64,000 bases of DNA, taken from positions 1-64,000 of the forward strand of contig JACJZQ010000011.1 of NCBI GenBank assembly GCA_020635495.1. The letters run 5' to 3'. The notes beneath the pieces are model-generated. The model was given only the letters and a program-made list of their open reading frames with translations. It was not told where the DNA came from and searched no databases. Within the stretch, counting starts at the first letter, position 1. Each line of letters begins with the position of its first letter. The translations under genes and the position numbers were made by a program. Origin of the DNA: Flavobacteriales bacterium (GTDB taxonomy: Bacteria; Bacteroidota; Bacteroidia; UBA10329). Positions 34,058 to 42,241 of the stretch are shown one piece after another.

Positions 34058-36610
34058 ATGATATTCAGAAAGTCTTTTTCAAGCCTTTCGGCTCTTGTTT
34101 TCGCTTTATCCCTATTCCATTTTCAAGGTGTAACAGCACAAACAGATTCTGATGTTGCACAAAAGGATACGGCAGAAAAGAAGATAGATTTCATTTTCAG
34201 CCTTGGAGGCGGAGTGGCCCGTTTTATGGGCGATGTACAGGATGCATCTAAGAAAGCAAACGTGCATTTGCTGGGAAACAGAGCCGTTTTCGGATTTCAT
34301 TTTGGAGCTGCTGTTTCAAAGTCGTTTACCGTTAGTACAAACATGTTCTACGGAAAACTGAGCGGCAATGAGAACACCTTCCGTCAGAACAGGAATTTTG
34401 AATCGAATATGGTGTTGGCGGGTGTTGTGGCCGAATACAATTTTGCTGGCCTTTACAAAGACCGATTACCCATTCTGAACCCATTCATAAATGCTGGGGC
34501 CTACTACGGTAGTTATTGGAATGTAAACACCGATCTGGTCAATGGAAACGGAGACACATACTATTACTGGACCGATGGAACCATTCGGAATCAAGCCCAA
34601 ACCGGCTTGGAGATCATAGACCGAGATGCTCAGAACATTTCAAGAGATTATGAATACGAGACACAGTTGGTCAATGGAACTCTGCACACTTTTAACGTAA
34701 GCGCAGGTTTTGGACTCGATTTTCACATCAGCAGAGCTGTAACGTTCAGGTTAATGAGTAGATATTTCTTTGCGCTGAATGATAAGGTTGATGGAAATTA
34801 TACTGGAGACGCCAAAGGATTGAACGATGGATTCTTCTACAATTCCTTGTCTTTGGTTTTCAATGCAATGGCGTTCAGCAAGAACAGAAAGGACGAAAAG
34901 CCGAATTACAAGTATCTGTTTGACGTTTCTAACCTGAACGAAGTTGAAACCGAGGATAGGGACGGAGACGGAGTTGTGGACCTGAAAGACAGGTGTGCCG
35001 CCACGCCTAAAGGAATTGAGGTTGATAAAGAAGGATGTCCGCTGGATAAGGACGTGGATGGCATTCCAGATTATCGCGACAAAAATCCATCAAGCCTTAA
35101 AGACGAAATTGTTGATCAGAACGGGGCTTCGGTGAATTACGAACTGGTAGCACAGAAATGGACGGATTCTCCAAATGTTTATGGCATCTCTTGGGATAAA
35201 CGATACGACAATCCTCGTTTTAAAGAAGACCTTGGTTACACGGTCAATGTTGATGTGACAGATAAGGACAATCGTTCTCCTAAAATTCAGAAAGTACTTC
35301 GCATTCCCGAACTCAGAAAGGAGTATTTGAACGATTCTCTGGTGGTTTACAGATTGGGTGTTTATGAGAAGTACGAGGAGGTAGAGGAGAAGCGACAACA
35401 ACTGGTAGATGATGGCATATACACCGCGTATTCTGTGCCGGAAAACTCATCCATGGAGTCGGTTCAGAAGTTTACAGAATTGCCCTTGGTTGAAGACGAA
35501 AAGTTGGTCAATTCTTACGGAATCAAAGAGTCCATAGACCTGATAAAGACCAGCACGGCTTACACCTATCCGCAGTTGGATTACACGCTTTCTAGATTTG
35601 AGCGCTACCTATATGAGCAGGTGCAAGAAGCTGCCTTGGTTGAGGATTATCTACAGGCCATTTCAGCTTTTACTTGGGATAAGGTGGTGAAGCGCTCAAG
35701 CGATACGGTCTATGCCCGATTGGAGCAATATCCTGTTGGTGATTGGGTGAAAAGGGTAAATACCGGTTTGGCAGAGCAGAATGAAACCATTGAAGCACCT
35801 GATGAATTGACTGTTGGGGAAACGCAAGCACCTGAAGTTCATGCAGCGTCTGTAGAAACCCGACCTGAGAAAAAGGCGGTTGAGGAGGTAGTTGAAAGAC
35901 CTGTTGAAGAAGTGGTGGTAGAACCAATTCCGGAACCAATGGTAGAGGAGGAAGTTGTTGAGAAGACCGAGCCGATTGTTGAGAATGTTAAGACAGAAAC
36001 AGCAGTGGTTGAATCAAAAACTCAAACCGTTACGGAACCTGCTGCTCCTGTAGCGCAGAAGACAGAAAAGAAAGCTGACCAACCGAAAGAGGAGATAGTG
36101 CCCGAAGCTATAACAGGCGAAAAATTAGAGAAAGCCATTGAGCAGATCCGATCCACATCTAACCTGAACAAGCAGCCACGGATCAATTACGCACCTGTTA
36201 AGCCTCAGTTCAAAGAAGCTGATGTGAATAACGACCAGCTCATTTCAGCATTGGAAATTCAGATGGTTTTGGAAGATATCCTGAAAGGGCAGTCTACTTT
36301 CAGTTCGGAGCGTTTCAATGAAATGAACGAGTATTTCACCGACTTCACTCAGAATGTTGAACCGATTGACTTCGGTGGAACCAAGGTGGCTTTCGTGAAT
36401 GGTGTGCTTACCATTTTGAAGACGGAGGGTGGGCAATATGAGGAGTCTTCTCGAAGACTGCTTGCTAGAAAGTACAAGGAGGCAGACTTTGACAAGGATG
36501 GTGAATTAATGCCAGAGGAAGTTCAGAAAATGATCGACCTTTTCATGAAAGGTGGGTCTCCTTACTCTCAGGAGAAGGTTCATGAGTTGATCGATCTGTA
36601 TTTCGATTAG
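34058..36610 (+). CDS. Outer-membrane barrel protein with TSP3 repeats, SPOR-like segment and EF-hands (paralog B)
   Basis: 850 residues and the same architecture as the protein encoded at 31709-33979. The barrel carries FSLGGGVARFMGDVQD, YGKLSGNENTFRQNRNFE and NFAGLYKDRLPILNPFI. TSP3 repeats are DRDGDGVVDLKDRC and DKDVDGIPDYRDKNP, and the SPOR-like segment is VVYRLGVYEKYEEVEE. The C-terminal EF-hand pair is DVNNDQLISALE (Gly replaced by Gln, so perhaps weak) and DFDKDGELMPEE (intact). It is longer because of a Pro/Glu/Val-rich linker (residues ~600-690, with PVEEVVVEPIPEPMVEEE), which could span periplasm or peptidoglycan. Its stop overlaps the stop of the convergent CutA-like gene by four bases. 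Confidence 0.8.
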   Translation: MIFRKSFSSLSALVFALSLFHFQGVTAQTDSDVAQKDTAEKKIDFIFSLGGGVARFMGDVQDASKKANVHLLGNRAVFGFHFGAAVSKSFTVSTNMFYGKLSGNENTFRQNRNFESNMVLAGVVAEYNFAGLYKDRLPILNPFINAGAYYGSYWNVNTDLVNGNGDTYYYWTDGTIRNQAQTGLEIIDRDAQNISRDYEYETQLVNGTLHTFNVSAGFGLDFHISRAVTFRLMSRYFFALNDKVDGNYTGDAKGLNDGFFYNSLSLVFNAMAFSKNRKDEKPNYKYLFDVSNLNEVETEDRDGDGVVDLKDRCAATPKGIEVDKEGCPLDKDVDGIPDYRDKNPSSLKDEIVDQNGASVNYELVAQKWTDSPNVYGISWDKRYDNPRFKEDLGYTVNVDVTDKDNRSPKIQKVLRIPELRKEYLNDSLVVYRLGVYEKYEEVEEKRQQLVDDGIYTAYSVPENSSMESVQKFTELPLVEDEKLVNSYGIKESIDLIKTSTAYTYPQLDYTLSRFERYLYEQVQEAALVEDYLQAISAFTWDKVVKRSSDTVYARLEQYPVGDWVKRVNTGLAEQNETIEAPDELTVGETQAPEVHAASVETRPEKKAVEEVVERPVEEVVVEPIPEPMVEEEVVEKTEPIVENVKTETAVVESKTQTVTEPAAPVAQKTEKKADQPKEEIVPEAITGEKLEKAIEQIRSTSNLNKQPRINYAPVKPQFKEADVNNDQLISALEIQMVLEDILKGQSTFSSERFNEMNEYFTDFTQNVEPIDFGGTKVAFVNGVLTILKTEGGQYEESSRRLLARKYKEADFDKDGELMPEEVQKMIDLFMKGGSPYSQEKVHELIDLYFD

Positions 36611-36972
36611 TGTTTACCTGAAACACGTTTGATGACCTGTTTCAATCGAACTCTTCTAGACACCGACTGAACATCCTTGGTCAGTTTTTCAGCCTGTTTC
36701 CAGTCCATTTGCATGATCGGTAGCGCGTAAACTTCTGGAAGGTTGTTCGGATACATCTCATTCAGCAATTTGTCGATGGTGTCAAATAAAACGGCCCTTG
36801 TTTTGGCCGTAAGTAGATAGATGGGAGATGTTACTAACCGATCATTGATCAACTCAGCGCGTTCCAGGTCTCGTTTGATGTTCACATCAATGGCCAATTT
36901 CTCTTTAAGAAGAGTAGTGGCTATCTGCTCAATTTTCTCTTCACTTTTGCTTGCAACTCGAATGAATATCAT
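36607..36972 (-). CDS. CutA-like (divalent ion tolerance family) protein
   Basis: 121 residues with the PII-like fold of CutA1. Characteristic segments are MIFIRVASKSEEKIEQIATTLL at the start, a central YLLTAKTRAVLFDTIDKLL (the KT-R strand/helix) and NNLPEVYALPI (the conserved P-E-(I/V)-ALP(I/V) end). The typical W-W aromatic segment is replaced by LVTSPIYLLTAK, so it is a divergent member. CutA trimers have been linked to copper tolerance, but the role is uncertain. The gene is the third on the minus strand after the TPR and LRR genes, with an 11-bp gap, and its stop overlaps that of the convergent barrel gene. Confidence 0.7.
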   Translation of the reverse strand: MIFIRVASKSEEKIEQIATTLLKEKLAIDVNIKRDLERAELINDRLVTSPIYLLTAKTRAVLFDTIDKLLNEMYPNNLPEVYALPIMQMDWKQAEKLTKDVQSVSRRVRLKQVIKRVSGKH

Positions 36973-36983
36973 GGGTCGGCTGT

Positions 36984-37829
36984 TTAGAATTTGAATCTCA
37001 AACCTGTTCTTTCCAAATACTGTATGGAAGTTTTGTCCATCGGATTCCCTTCCATATTCAAGTAGTTCAGGTTTCGTAGGTCGTTCAGGTCCAGTTTTAG
37101 TTGAACTATGTTGTTCCTGGACAGATACAGCTTTTGCAGTTGCTTGAGTTGTTTGATGTTATCAGGAATGGAGCTCAAGCGGTTGTCTTCCAGGTGTAAT
37201 GTATTCAGAAGAGGAACCTGACCTAGAACTGTAAATGCCTGTCTTAGGTTGAGGCTTCTATCTCCATCCAGAAACAATTCCTGAAGCTGTTTCAATTGGG
37301 CAAAGGATTCTGGTAACTCTTTTATGGGATTGCCTCCCAGATTCAGAATTTCTAGTCGTTTGAGTTCTCCAATGGATGTTGGTAGTATGACAATTGAATC
37401 GGATCTCATGGATAGGATTCGAAGCTTTGGTAAAGAACCTAAGAGTAGTATCGTTTGGTCTGTATTCATTCTCAGTTCTCTGTCCAATCGCAGTTCTTCT
37501 AAGCTTTGCAGATCGGAAAATGAACTAGGTAATTGAACAAAATCGTTTCCGCTCAGATCTAGGAACTTCAATTTCTTGAGTTGAGAAATTGAGGTTGGTA
37601 TGGTTTCCAAATGCTGGTCGCTAAGGTTCAGATATTCTAGATTCACAAATTTTGGTAGTGCTTTTTCAAGTTCGTCCAATGATGAATGAGAAAGGTCTAA
37701 GGCCAATACGGTTTCTGGCGTTTTGAGCGCAGAACCCAGGTCGGTAAAGAACTTGGTGTTCAAATTCTGACCAACGGTTGTAACTGAAAGTCCAAGAACT
37801 AATGTTATGATACTGATGAGCTTTTTCAT
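36984..37829 (-). CDS. Exported leucine-rich-repeat protein
   Basis: 281 residues. A signal peptide (MKKLISIITLVLGLSVTTVGQ) is followed by roughly nine leucine-rich repeats of the bacterial small-repeat type. Examples are LEYLNLSDQHLETIPTSISQ, LKFLDLSGNDFVQLPSSFSD, LEILNLGGNPIKELPESFAQ and LNTLHLEDNRLSSIPDNIKQ. No catalytic domain or sorting domain is visible, so it is probably a periplasmic or surface binding scaffold. Its ATG overlaps the TGA of the TPR gene upstream (ATGA at 37829-37826), indicating translational coupling. Confidence 0.85.
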   Translation of the reverse strand: MKKLISIITLVLGLSVTTVGQNLNTKFFTDLGSALKTPETVLALDLSHSSLDELEKALPKFVNLEYLNLSDQHLETIPTSISQLKKLKFLDLSGNDFVQLPSSFSDLQSLEELRLDRELRMNTDQTILLLGSLPKLRILSMRSDSIVILPTSIGELKRLEILNLGGNPIKELPESFAQLKQLQELFLDGDRSLNLRQAFTVLGQVPLLNTLHLEDNRLSSIPDNIKQLKQLQKLYLSRNNIVQLKLDLNDLRNLNYLNMEGNPMDKTSIQYLERTGLRFKF

Positions 37830-39142
37830 CTACAAAATGCGTTTAGTTTGATATCTGCTTTTTCGAAATCGAGGCTCAATGCCTGCTCTAGATCCTGACA
37901 ACCATCGGTAAATTGGTTGTTCATGAGTTTTGCCAAACCGCGGTTATAGTAGGCCGTTCCGAAATCTTGGTTCAGTGAAATTGCCTGATTGTAATCTGAA
38001 ATCGCTTCAAAATATTGGGCATAGAGAACTTTGATGTTTCCCTTCATATTCCAAGCTTCAGCGCTTTCCGGATTTGAAAACAACAGTTCTTCCAGTTCGG
38101 ACATGGCACCCGCATAATTGCCCATTAGTTTCAGTGTGTATGCCCGATTGTAGAGTGCATCATCAAACTCAGAGTTTATTTTAATTGCACGGTCATAATC
38201 ATTCAGAGCCGCATCAACGTTTCCCATTTCCTTCTTAACAATGGCTCGGGAGTAGTAAATGCGTTCTAGGTCCTGCCGGATATCCAGTGCTCTGTTCAGG
38301 TCTTCCATCGCACTTTCCTTATCATTCAATAATCTATGGGCCAGTGCCCGATTGTGATAGGCTACCACCATCATAGAATCGATGGATAATGCCTTGTTGA
38401 ATTCCGTCAATGCTTCGCTAGGTTGATTTTTTGTCAGATAAACCACCCCCAATAGATCATGGGCAAAGGCAGATCGTCCATCAATGGACAGCAACTCCAA
38501 GAGTATTTCTTCGCACAGATCGATCTCTTTGGTAAGTAATAGAACCAGTGCCTTCTTTTCCAATTCTCTGACTATCTGATATCCGTTTGCAAGCAGCGAA
38601 TCAATTTCCTGCAATGCCTCTTCATAGAACTCCAGTGCTATCAGATCGTCTATGAGATGGTCCCGTATCAGTACGTTATTCGGAGCGATATCCACCGCTC
38701 GGTTAAGGTCTTCTAATGCTCCTTTATAATCTTTGGCCAGCATCCGCAGCTTGGCTCTTTCATCGTATATGTAAACAGAGTAGGGGTTTATTTTGAGAGC
38801 GGTAGCGTATATGTTTTCGGCTTCTGTCCGTCTGCCCAATTGTGCCAGTAGCTTAGCTTTTTTCATGTAAGCGTTGGCAAAAGATGGGTCCAATGCAATG
38901 GCATTATCGTATGCGAACAAGGCATCTTGCCATATTAGCAAGGCCATGAGATTGTCTCCCCTCTGTATTTCATGTAGTGAGGCGATTCTTTCTGGAGACT
39001 GCGCAGCTGAATTTTTGGCTGCCAGGCCAACTAGCAAGGCAAGAATTAGCCAGAAAAAGCTCGGAAGTCCGAGGTTTCCCAACGAAACTTCCGAGCAGCC
39101 ATGCGAGCGGCTATATATTGAATATTCTGATGTGGTTTTCAT
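37826..39142 (-). CDS. Membrane-anchored TPR-repeat protein
   Basis: 438 residues from the ATG at 39142. The open frame extends to 39253, but that would place the start within 2-10 bp of the promoter -7 element at 39262-39255. A hydrophobic segment at residues ~26-42 (FFWLILALLVGLAA) ending KNSAAQ could be a late signal peptide or a membrane anchor. About ten TPR units follow (ALFAYDNAIALDPSFANAYM, ALEDLNRAVDIAPNNVLIRD, AISDYNQAISLNQDFGTAYY). It is the first gene of TPR-LRR-cutA, coupled to the LRR gene by ATGA. Its promoter carries the same palindrome as the tetR promoter of the neighbouring export operon. Confidence 0.85.
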   Translation of the reverse strand: MKTTSEYSIYSRSHGCSEVSLGNLGLPSFFWLILALLVGLAAKNSAAQSPERIASLHEIQRGDNLMALLIWQDALFAYDNAIALDPSFANAYMKKAKLLAQLGRRTEAENIYATALKINPYSVYIYDERAKLRMLAKDYKGALEDLNRAVDIAPNNVLIRDHLIDDLIALEFYEEALQEIDSLLANGYQIVRELEKKALVLLLTKEIDLCEEILLELLSIDGRSAFAHDLLGVVYLTKNQPSEALTEFNKALSIDSMMVVAYHNRALAHRLLNDKESAMEDLNRALDIRQDLERIYYSRAIVKKEMGNVDAALNDYDRAIKINSEFDDALYNRAYTLKLMGNYAGAMSELEELLFSNPESAEAWNMKGNIKVLYAQYFEAISDYNQAISLNQDFGTAYYNRGLAKLMNNQFTDGCQDLEQALSLDFEKADIKLNAFCR

Positions 39143-39254
39143 TTGTTGGATTCTTTGGTTTGAAGCCCAGTTTTGCCCAGCGTAATACCGATTTTCTGAT
39201 TGTGAGAAATAGAAGTTGACGATATCACAGTATGGTATGTTATAGATTAACAAA

Positions 39255-39262
39255 CAAATATG
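39255..39262 (-). promoter_or_regulatory. -7 element of the TPR-LRR-cutA promoter
   Basis: CATATTTG (39262-39255, minus strand) matches TAnnTTTG at all but the first position. A TTG at 39283-39281 lies 18 bases upstream as a -33 box. The palindrome 39263-39275 fills the spacer. Confidence 0.55.
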
Positions 39263-39276
39263 ATAGTAATACTATC
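39262..39276. promoter_or_regulatory. Palindromic operator upstream of the TPR gene (TetR candidate site 1)
   Basis: GATAGTA-A-TACTATC is a perfect 7-bp palindrome. Its 13-bp core ATAGTAATACTAT (39263-39275) is identical to the core at 44623-44635 upstream of tetR. In both places the core directly abuts the -7 element on its upstream side. Confidence 0.75.
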
Positions 39277-39402
39277 TAATCAATAAACAAGTCATTTGTC
39301 AAATAGTTCTGAAGAGTCATAAAAAAATGGATGGCGAATAACTTTTAGGGCAAAAGCTATTCTGACCATTAAGCAATGGGTGTAAAGTGGTGCGAGAAAG
39401 TC

Positions 39403-39455
39403 AAAGCCGCTGAGGCTTTAGATATTCCCACAGGAGAGCGTTCCAAAGGGAATAT
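39403..39455. other. Candidate structured element with two stem-loops
   Basis: AAAGCC-GCTGA-GGCTTT (39403-39419) is followed two bases later by ATATTCCC (39422-39429), which pairs perfectly with GGGAATAT (39448-39455) across an 18-nt loop. The loop itself can form GGA/TCC pairs. It lies 16 bp beyond the tolC stop. Neither strand has a T-run, so it is not an ordinary terminator. It could be a 3'-UTR structure, a small RNA or a dispersed repeat. Confidence 0.45.
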
Positions 39456-39470
39456 GGCAACCAGTGTTGG

Positions 39471-40880
39471 TTATTCGTTGTACAGAATACCTAGTTCGAA
39501 TTCTGTTCCTAGAGCCGCTTTTCTATTCTTGGTAAGCAGTTCGAGAAACTTTATCTGAGCATTGATGTATCCCAATTCTCTGGAGTTGACCATGAAAAGT
39601 GAGCTTTCGCCAGCATCGAATTTGTTGCGTTCTCCCTCAAGTAAACCCAGATAATCCCGTACGGTGCGTTGATACAGCGCGGTCTGTTCCCGTGTTGTAT
39701 TCCATTCATTGAGAGCGGCAGTTATCTTATACCCGATCTGAGCTTTTGTATCTACAACATCCAACTCCGCATTCTGAATTTTCAGTTTGGCAAGTTTCAG
39801 AGCACCGCGTTCTTTTCTCAGCGGAATTGGCATGCTGAAATTCAAACCCCAATCGAAATTATTGATTGACATATCGGCAAATGGGTTGTTGCCCACGACT
39901 TGATTCAAGGCATTGTATTTCAGGTCGAGCTGAGGTTTGAGATTTTCCAGTTTCATTCTTCTATCGATCTTCAACTGATCTATCTTGAAACGATACTGTT
40001 GTAAATAAGGATGATATGCCACCAGGCTGTCAATTCTGTCCAACATGATTCCATCGGTTGTTCGGAGTTGAACAACTTCTTTGTTTACTGGAACGGTAGA
40101 TTCTTCCAATTCCATTGGAATTTGACCGTTCTGCCACAGAAAAATGCTCAGCATAGCTGTTGCATTTTTGAATTCGAGCTGCGCTTCCTGCAGTGCCAAT
40201 TGCCGATTCTGCAATTGAATCCCAGCCTCAAGCGTGTCTATGGATGGTTTGTCTCCAAGATCGGCCTGTTGTTTTACTGCGTTGAATCTGAATTCGGCCA
40301 AACCTAAAGCTTCTCGATACACCTGTAGCACCTGATATTTCTCAAACCATTTCCAGTATGCTTTTCCAGCTTCGTAAAGCAATTCGTTCATCATCAGACG
40401 TTGCTCAACCTGCGTGCTTTTCTGGTAGATCTGTGCCCTTCGTAATTCGGCCCGTCTCTCATCAATAAAAAGACCGCGACCAACAGGCAACGAGATGCCG
40501 GCATACGCCAATCCTCCACCGCTGGTGCTGTTCTCCGGATTCAGAAAAGTGCCACCGTTCTGTTCGTATCCAGCATAGGCTTCAATACCAAACCATGTAG
40601 GCACCTTCAAACCCGCATCAATAAGGCTATAATATTGGTCTCCCTTAAAGTATTTCTGCGCAATGTCGGTTCCGATCTTCGGGTCAAAACCACCACGGGC
40701 CATTTGCACGGTTGCATCTCCCTTCTGTTTTATAAGTTTGGATTGAATGGCCATGGGGTGGTGCTGCCGAACAATGGCCATGTAATCCTCATAATTGAGA
40801 ATTTGAGAATCGGTTGGTTGAGCAACAGAGAGTGCGGATGACCAAGCCAAGATGAGACATGTGAAAATCAGTCGTTTCAT
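39471..40880 (-). CDS. TolC-family outer-membrane efflux protein
   Basis: 469 residues. A signal peptide (MKRLIFTCLILAWSSALSVAQ) is followed by the two-fold repeated helical/strand pattern of TolC channels (DYMAIVRQHHPMAIQSKLI, GGLAYAGISLPVGRGLFIDERRAELRRA, and in the second half FSMPIPLRKERGALKLAKLKIQNAE). It is the last gene of tetR-abc-hlyD-tolC and its ATG overlaps the TGA of the HlyD gene (40880-40877). It would form the outer-membrane exit duct of the exporter. Confidence 0.9.
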   Translation of the reverse strand: MKRLIFTCLILAWSSALSVAQPTDSQILNYEDYMAIVRQHHPMAIQSKLIKQKGDATVQMARGGFDPKIGTDIAQKYFKGDQYYSLIDAGLKVPTWFGIEAYAGYEQNGGTFLNPENSTSGGGLAYAGISLPVGRGLFIDERRAELRRAQIYQKSTQVEQRLMMNELLYEAGKAYWKWFEKYQVLQVYREALGLAEFRFNAVKQQADLGDKPSIDTLEAGIQLQNRQLALQEAQLEFKNATAMLSIFLWQNGQIPMELEESTVPVNKEVVQLRTTDGIMLDRIDSLVAYHPYLQQYRFKIDQLKIDRRMKLENLKPQLDLKYNALNQVVGNNPFADMSINNFDWGLNFSMPIPLRKERGALKLAKLKIQNAELDVVDTKAQIGYKITAALNEWNTTREQTALYQRTVRDYLGLLEGERNKFDAGESSLFMVNSRELGYINAQIKFLELLTKNRKAALGTEFELGILYNE

Positions 40881-42232
40881 TTCTCAGCGTCTGCAGTTTT
40901 CTGTTCTGAAATAGGCTTGTAATAATCTGGCGGGAAGCCGTTTATCTGTCGCCATAGTTCGTACCAGATCGGAACATCTTTCAGCAGCAACATATTATTT
41001 GCTCCCGCACCAACACGCAACGCTTCTGGCCATTGGTGGTCTTCCTCATCTGGCGCCACAAGCACGCGGTATTTGCCATTGTCGCTTATAAAGTTGTCTA
41101 TCGCGAACACACGACCGCCATAAGTTCCATAGCTCGTATTAGGCCAACCTGAAAAGACGATTGCTGGCCAGCCATCGAACTGAATTCTAACCGGTGAGCC
41201 TTTCTCTAACAGAGGCAGGTCTATTGGTCGGATGTACATGGCTACGGCCAGATCGTAGTCGGAAGGCATAATGCTGATGATAGGTGTGCCTTCTTTGATG
41301 GTCTCACCAATACCCGACTGAATAGCTTTAGTGATGTAGCCATCTTGAGGCGCGGTGATGTAGTACATGCCTGTTCGCACAGAATAGTTCATGTACTGAT
41401 TCTGAAGCTTGGTGACCACGGCTTCTGCATCATACATGCTGCTCATTGCCGTGTATTTATCAGATTCCGCCTTGGCGATCTCATCACGGTATTTAGCTTG
41501 GATGGCAACCAACTCAACCTCAGCATTGATAAGTTCGTTTCTGCTGGTTAAAAGTTTGTTCTCGCCAGCTATCATCTCAGCTTGCGCCTTTTGCATGGTA
41601 TTGCGCTTGTTCTCAAGGTCTGTTAACGACTTCAAGCCTTTATCGTACAGTCCCTGAAATCGCTCCATCTGCGTTCTGGCAATGTCAAAATTGACCTTAT
41701 ATGCCTGATAATCCATGCTATCTGCAACGACCTTCAGTTCAGCCTGACGATACTTGTTTTTGGTCTGTTGCAGTTTGAGCTCAGCGGTTTGTACCAGTGC
41801 ATCAATCTGTTTATCCAGCGCTCGTACTTTTTCCATGTACGATCCGACCGACATCTCTTTAGCTTTGAGCTGTTCCTGAGTTCTACCTAGAAGGTTCGGG
41901 TCAAAATAATCATCCTTAACCTCGGAAATAAAAAGAATGGTGTCTCCTTTTTCCACGAAATCACCTTCTTGAACAAACCATTTCTCGATTCTACCACCGA
42001 TTACTGAATGAATGGTCTGTGGCCGCTGATCCGGTTTCAGGGTTGTTACGTTTCCTCTGGCGCGAATATTCTGGGTCCACGGAATGAACATGAAGATGAG
42101 TGCCAACCCGAAGAACACTCCAAGGGCCTTTCTGAGCACTTTACTTGATGTCCGTTGCTCTGCCTTCCAAAGCGATTTGTACCTACTTCTATCTATGTAT
42201 CGATTGATCGATATGTTCGAAATATTCAACAT
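40877..42232 (-). CDS. HlyD-family membrane-fusion (periplasmic adaptor) protein
   Basis: 451 residues. The short cytoplasmic N-terminus is followed by one membrane helix (residues ~37-52, LGVFFGLALIFMFIPW). The split biotinyl-lipoyl domain appears as IHSVIGGRIEKWFVQEGDFVEKGDTI and later YYITAPQDGYITKAIQSGIGETIKEG. Between them lies a long alpha-helical hairpin (residues ~120-290) that would reach TolC. It joins the inner-membrane ABC protein to the channel. It overlaps tolC by ATGA and follows the ABC gene after 9 bp. Confidence 0.92.
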   Translation of the reverse strand: MLNISNISINRYIDRSRYKSLWKAEQRTSSKVLRKALGVFFGLALIFMFIPWTQNIRARGNVTTLKPDQRPQTIHSVIGGRIEKWFVQEGDFVEKGDTILFISEVKDDYFDPNLLGRTQEQLKAKEMSVGSYMEKVRALDKQIDALVQTAELKLQQTKNKYRQAELKVVADSMDYQAYKVNFDIARTQMERFQGLYDKGLKSLTDLENKRNTMQKAQAEMIAGENKLLTSRNELINAEVELVAIQAKYRDEIAKAESDKYTAMSSMYDAEAVVTKLQNQYMNYSVRTGMYYITAPQDGYITKAIQSGIGETIKEGTPIISIMPSDYDLAVAMYIRPIDLPLLEKGSPVRIQFDGWPAIVFSGWPNTSYGTYGGRVFAIDNFISDNGKYRVLVAPDEEDHQWPEALRVGAGANNMLLLKDVPIWYELWRQINGFPPDYYKPISEQKTADAEK

Positions 42233-42241
42233 GCTTAGGGA

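Larger units (their letters stand above)
39143..39470. other. 328-bp regulatory spacer between the tolC and TPR genes
   Basis: No convincing gene lies here. It contains the 5' leader of the TPR gene, a promoter -7 element (39255-39262), the 15-bp palindrome at 39262-39276, and an inverted-repeat element at 39403-39455 just after the tolC stop. A short plus-strand frame through 39376-39558 runs antisense into tolC and has no coding features. Confidence 0.7.

Noticed and set aside
39376..39558. A 60-codon plus-strand frame after tolC.
   Set aside because: It runs antisense into tolC, has no recognisable features, and covers the inverted-repeat element that better explains the region.
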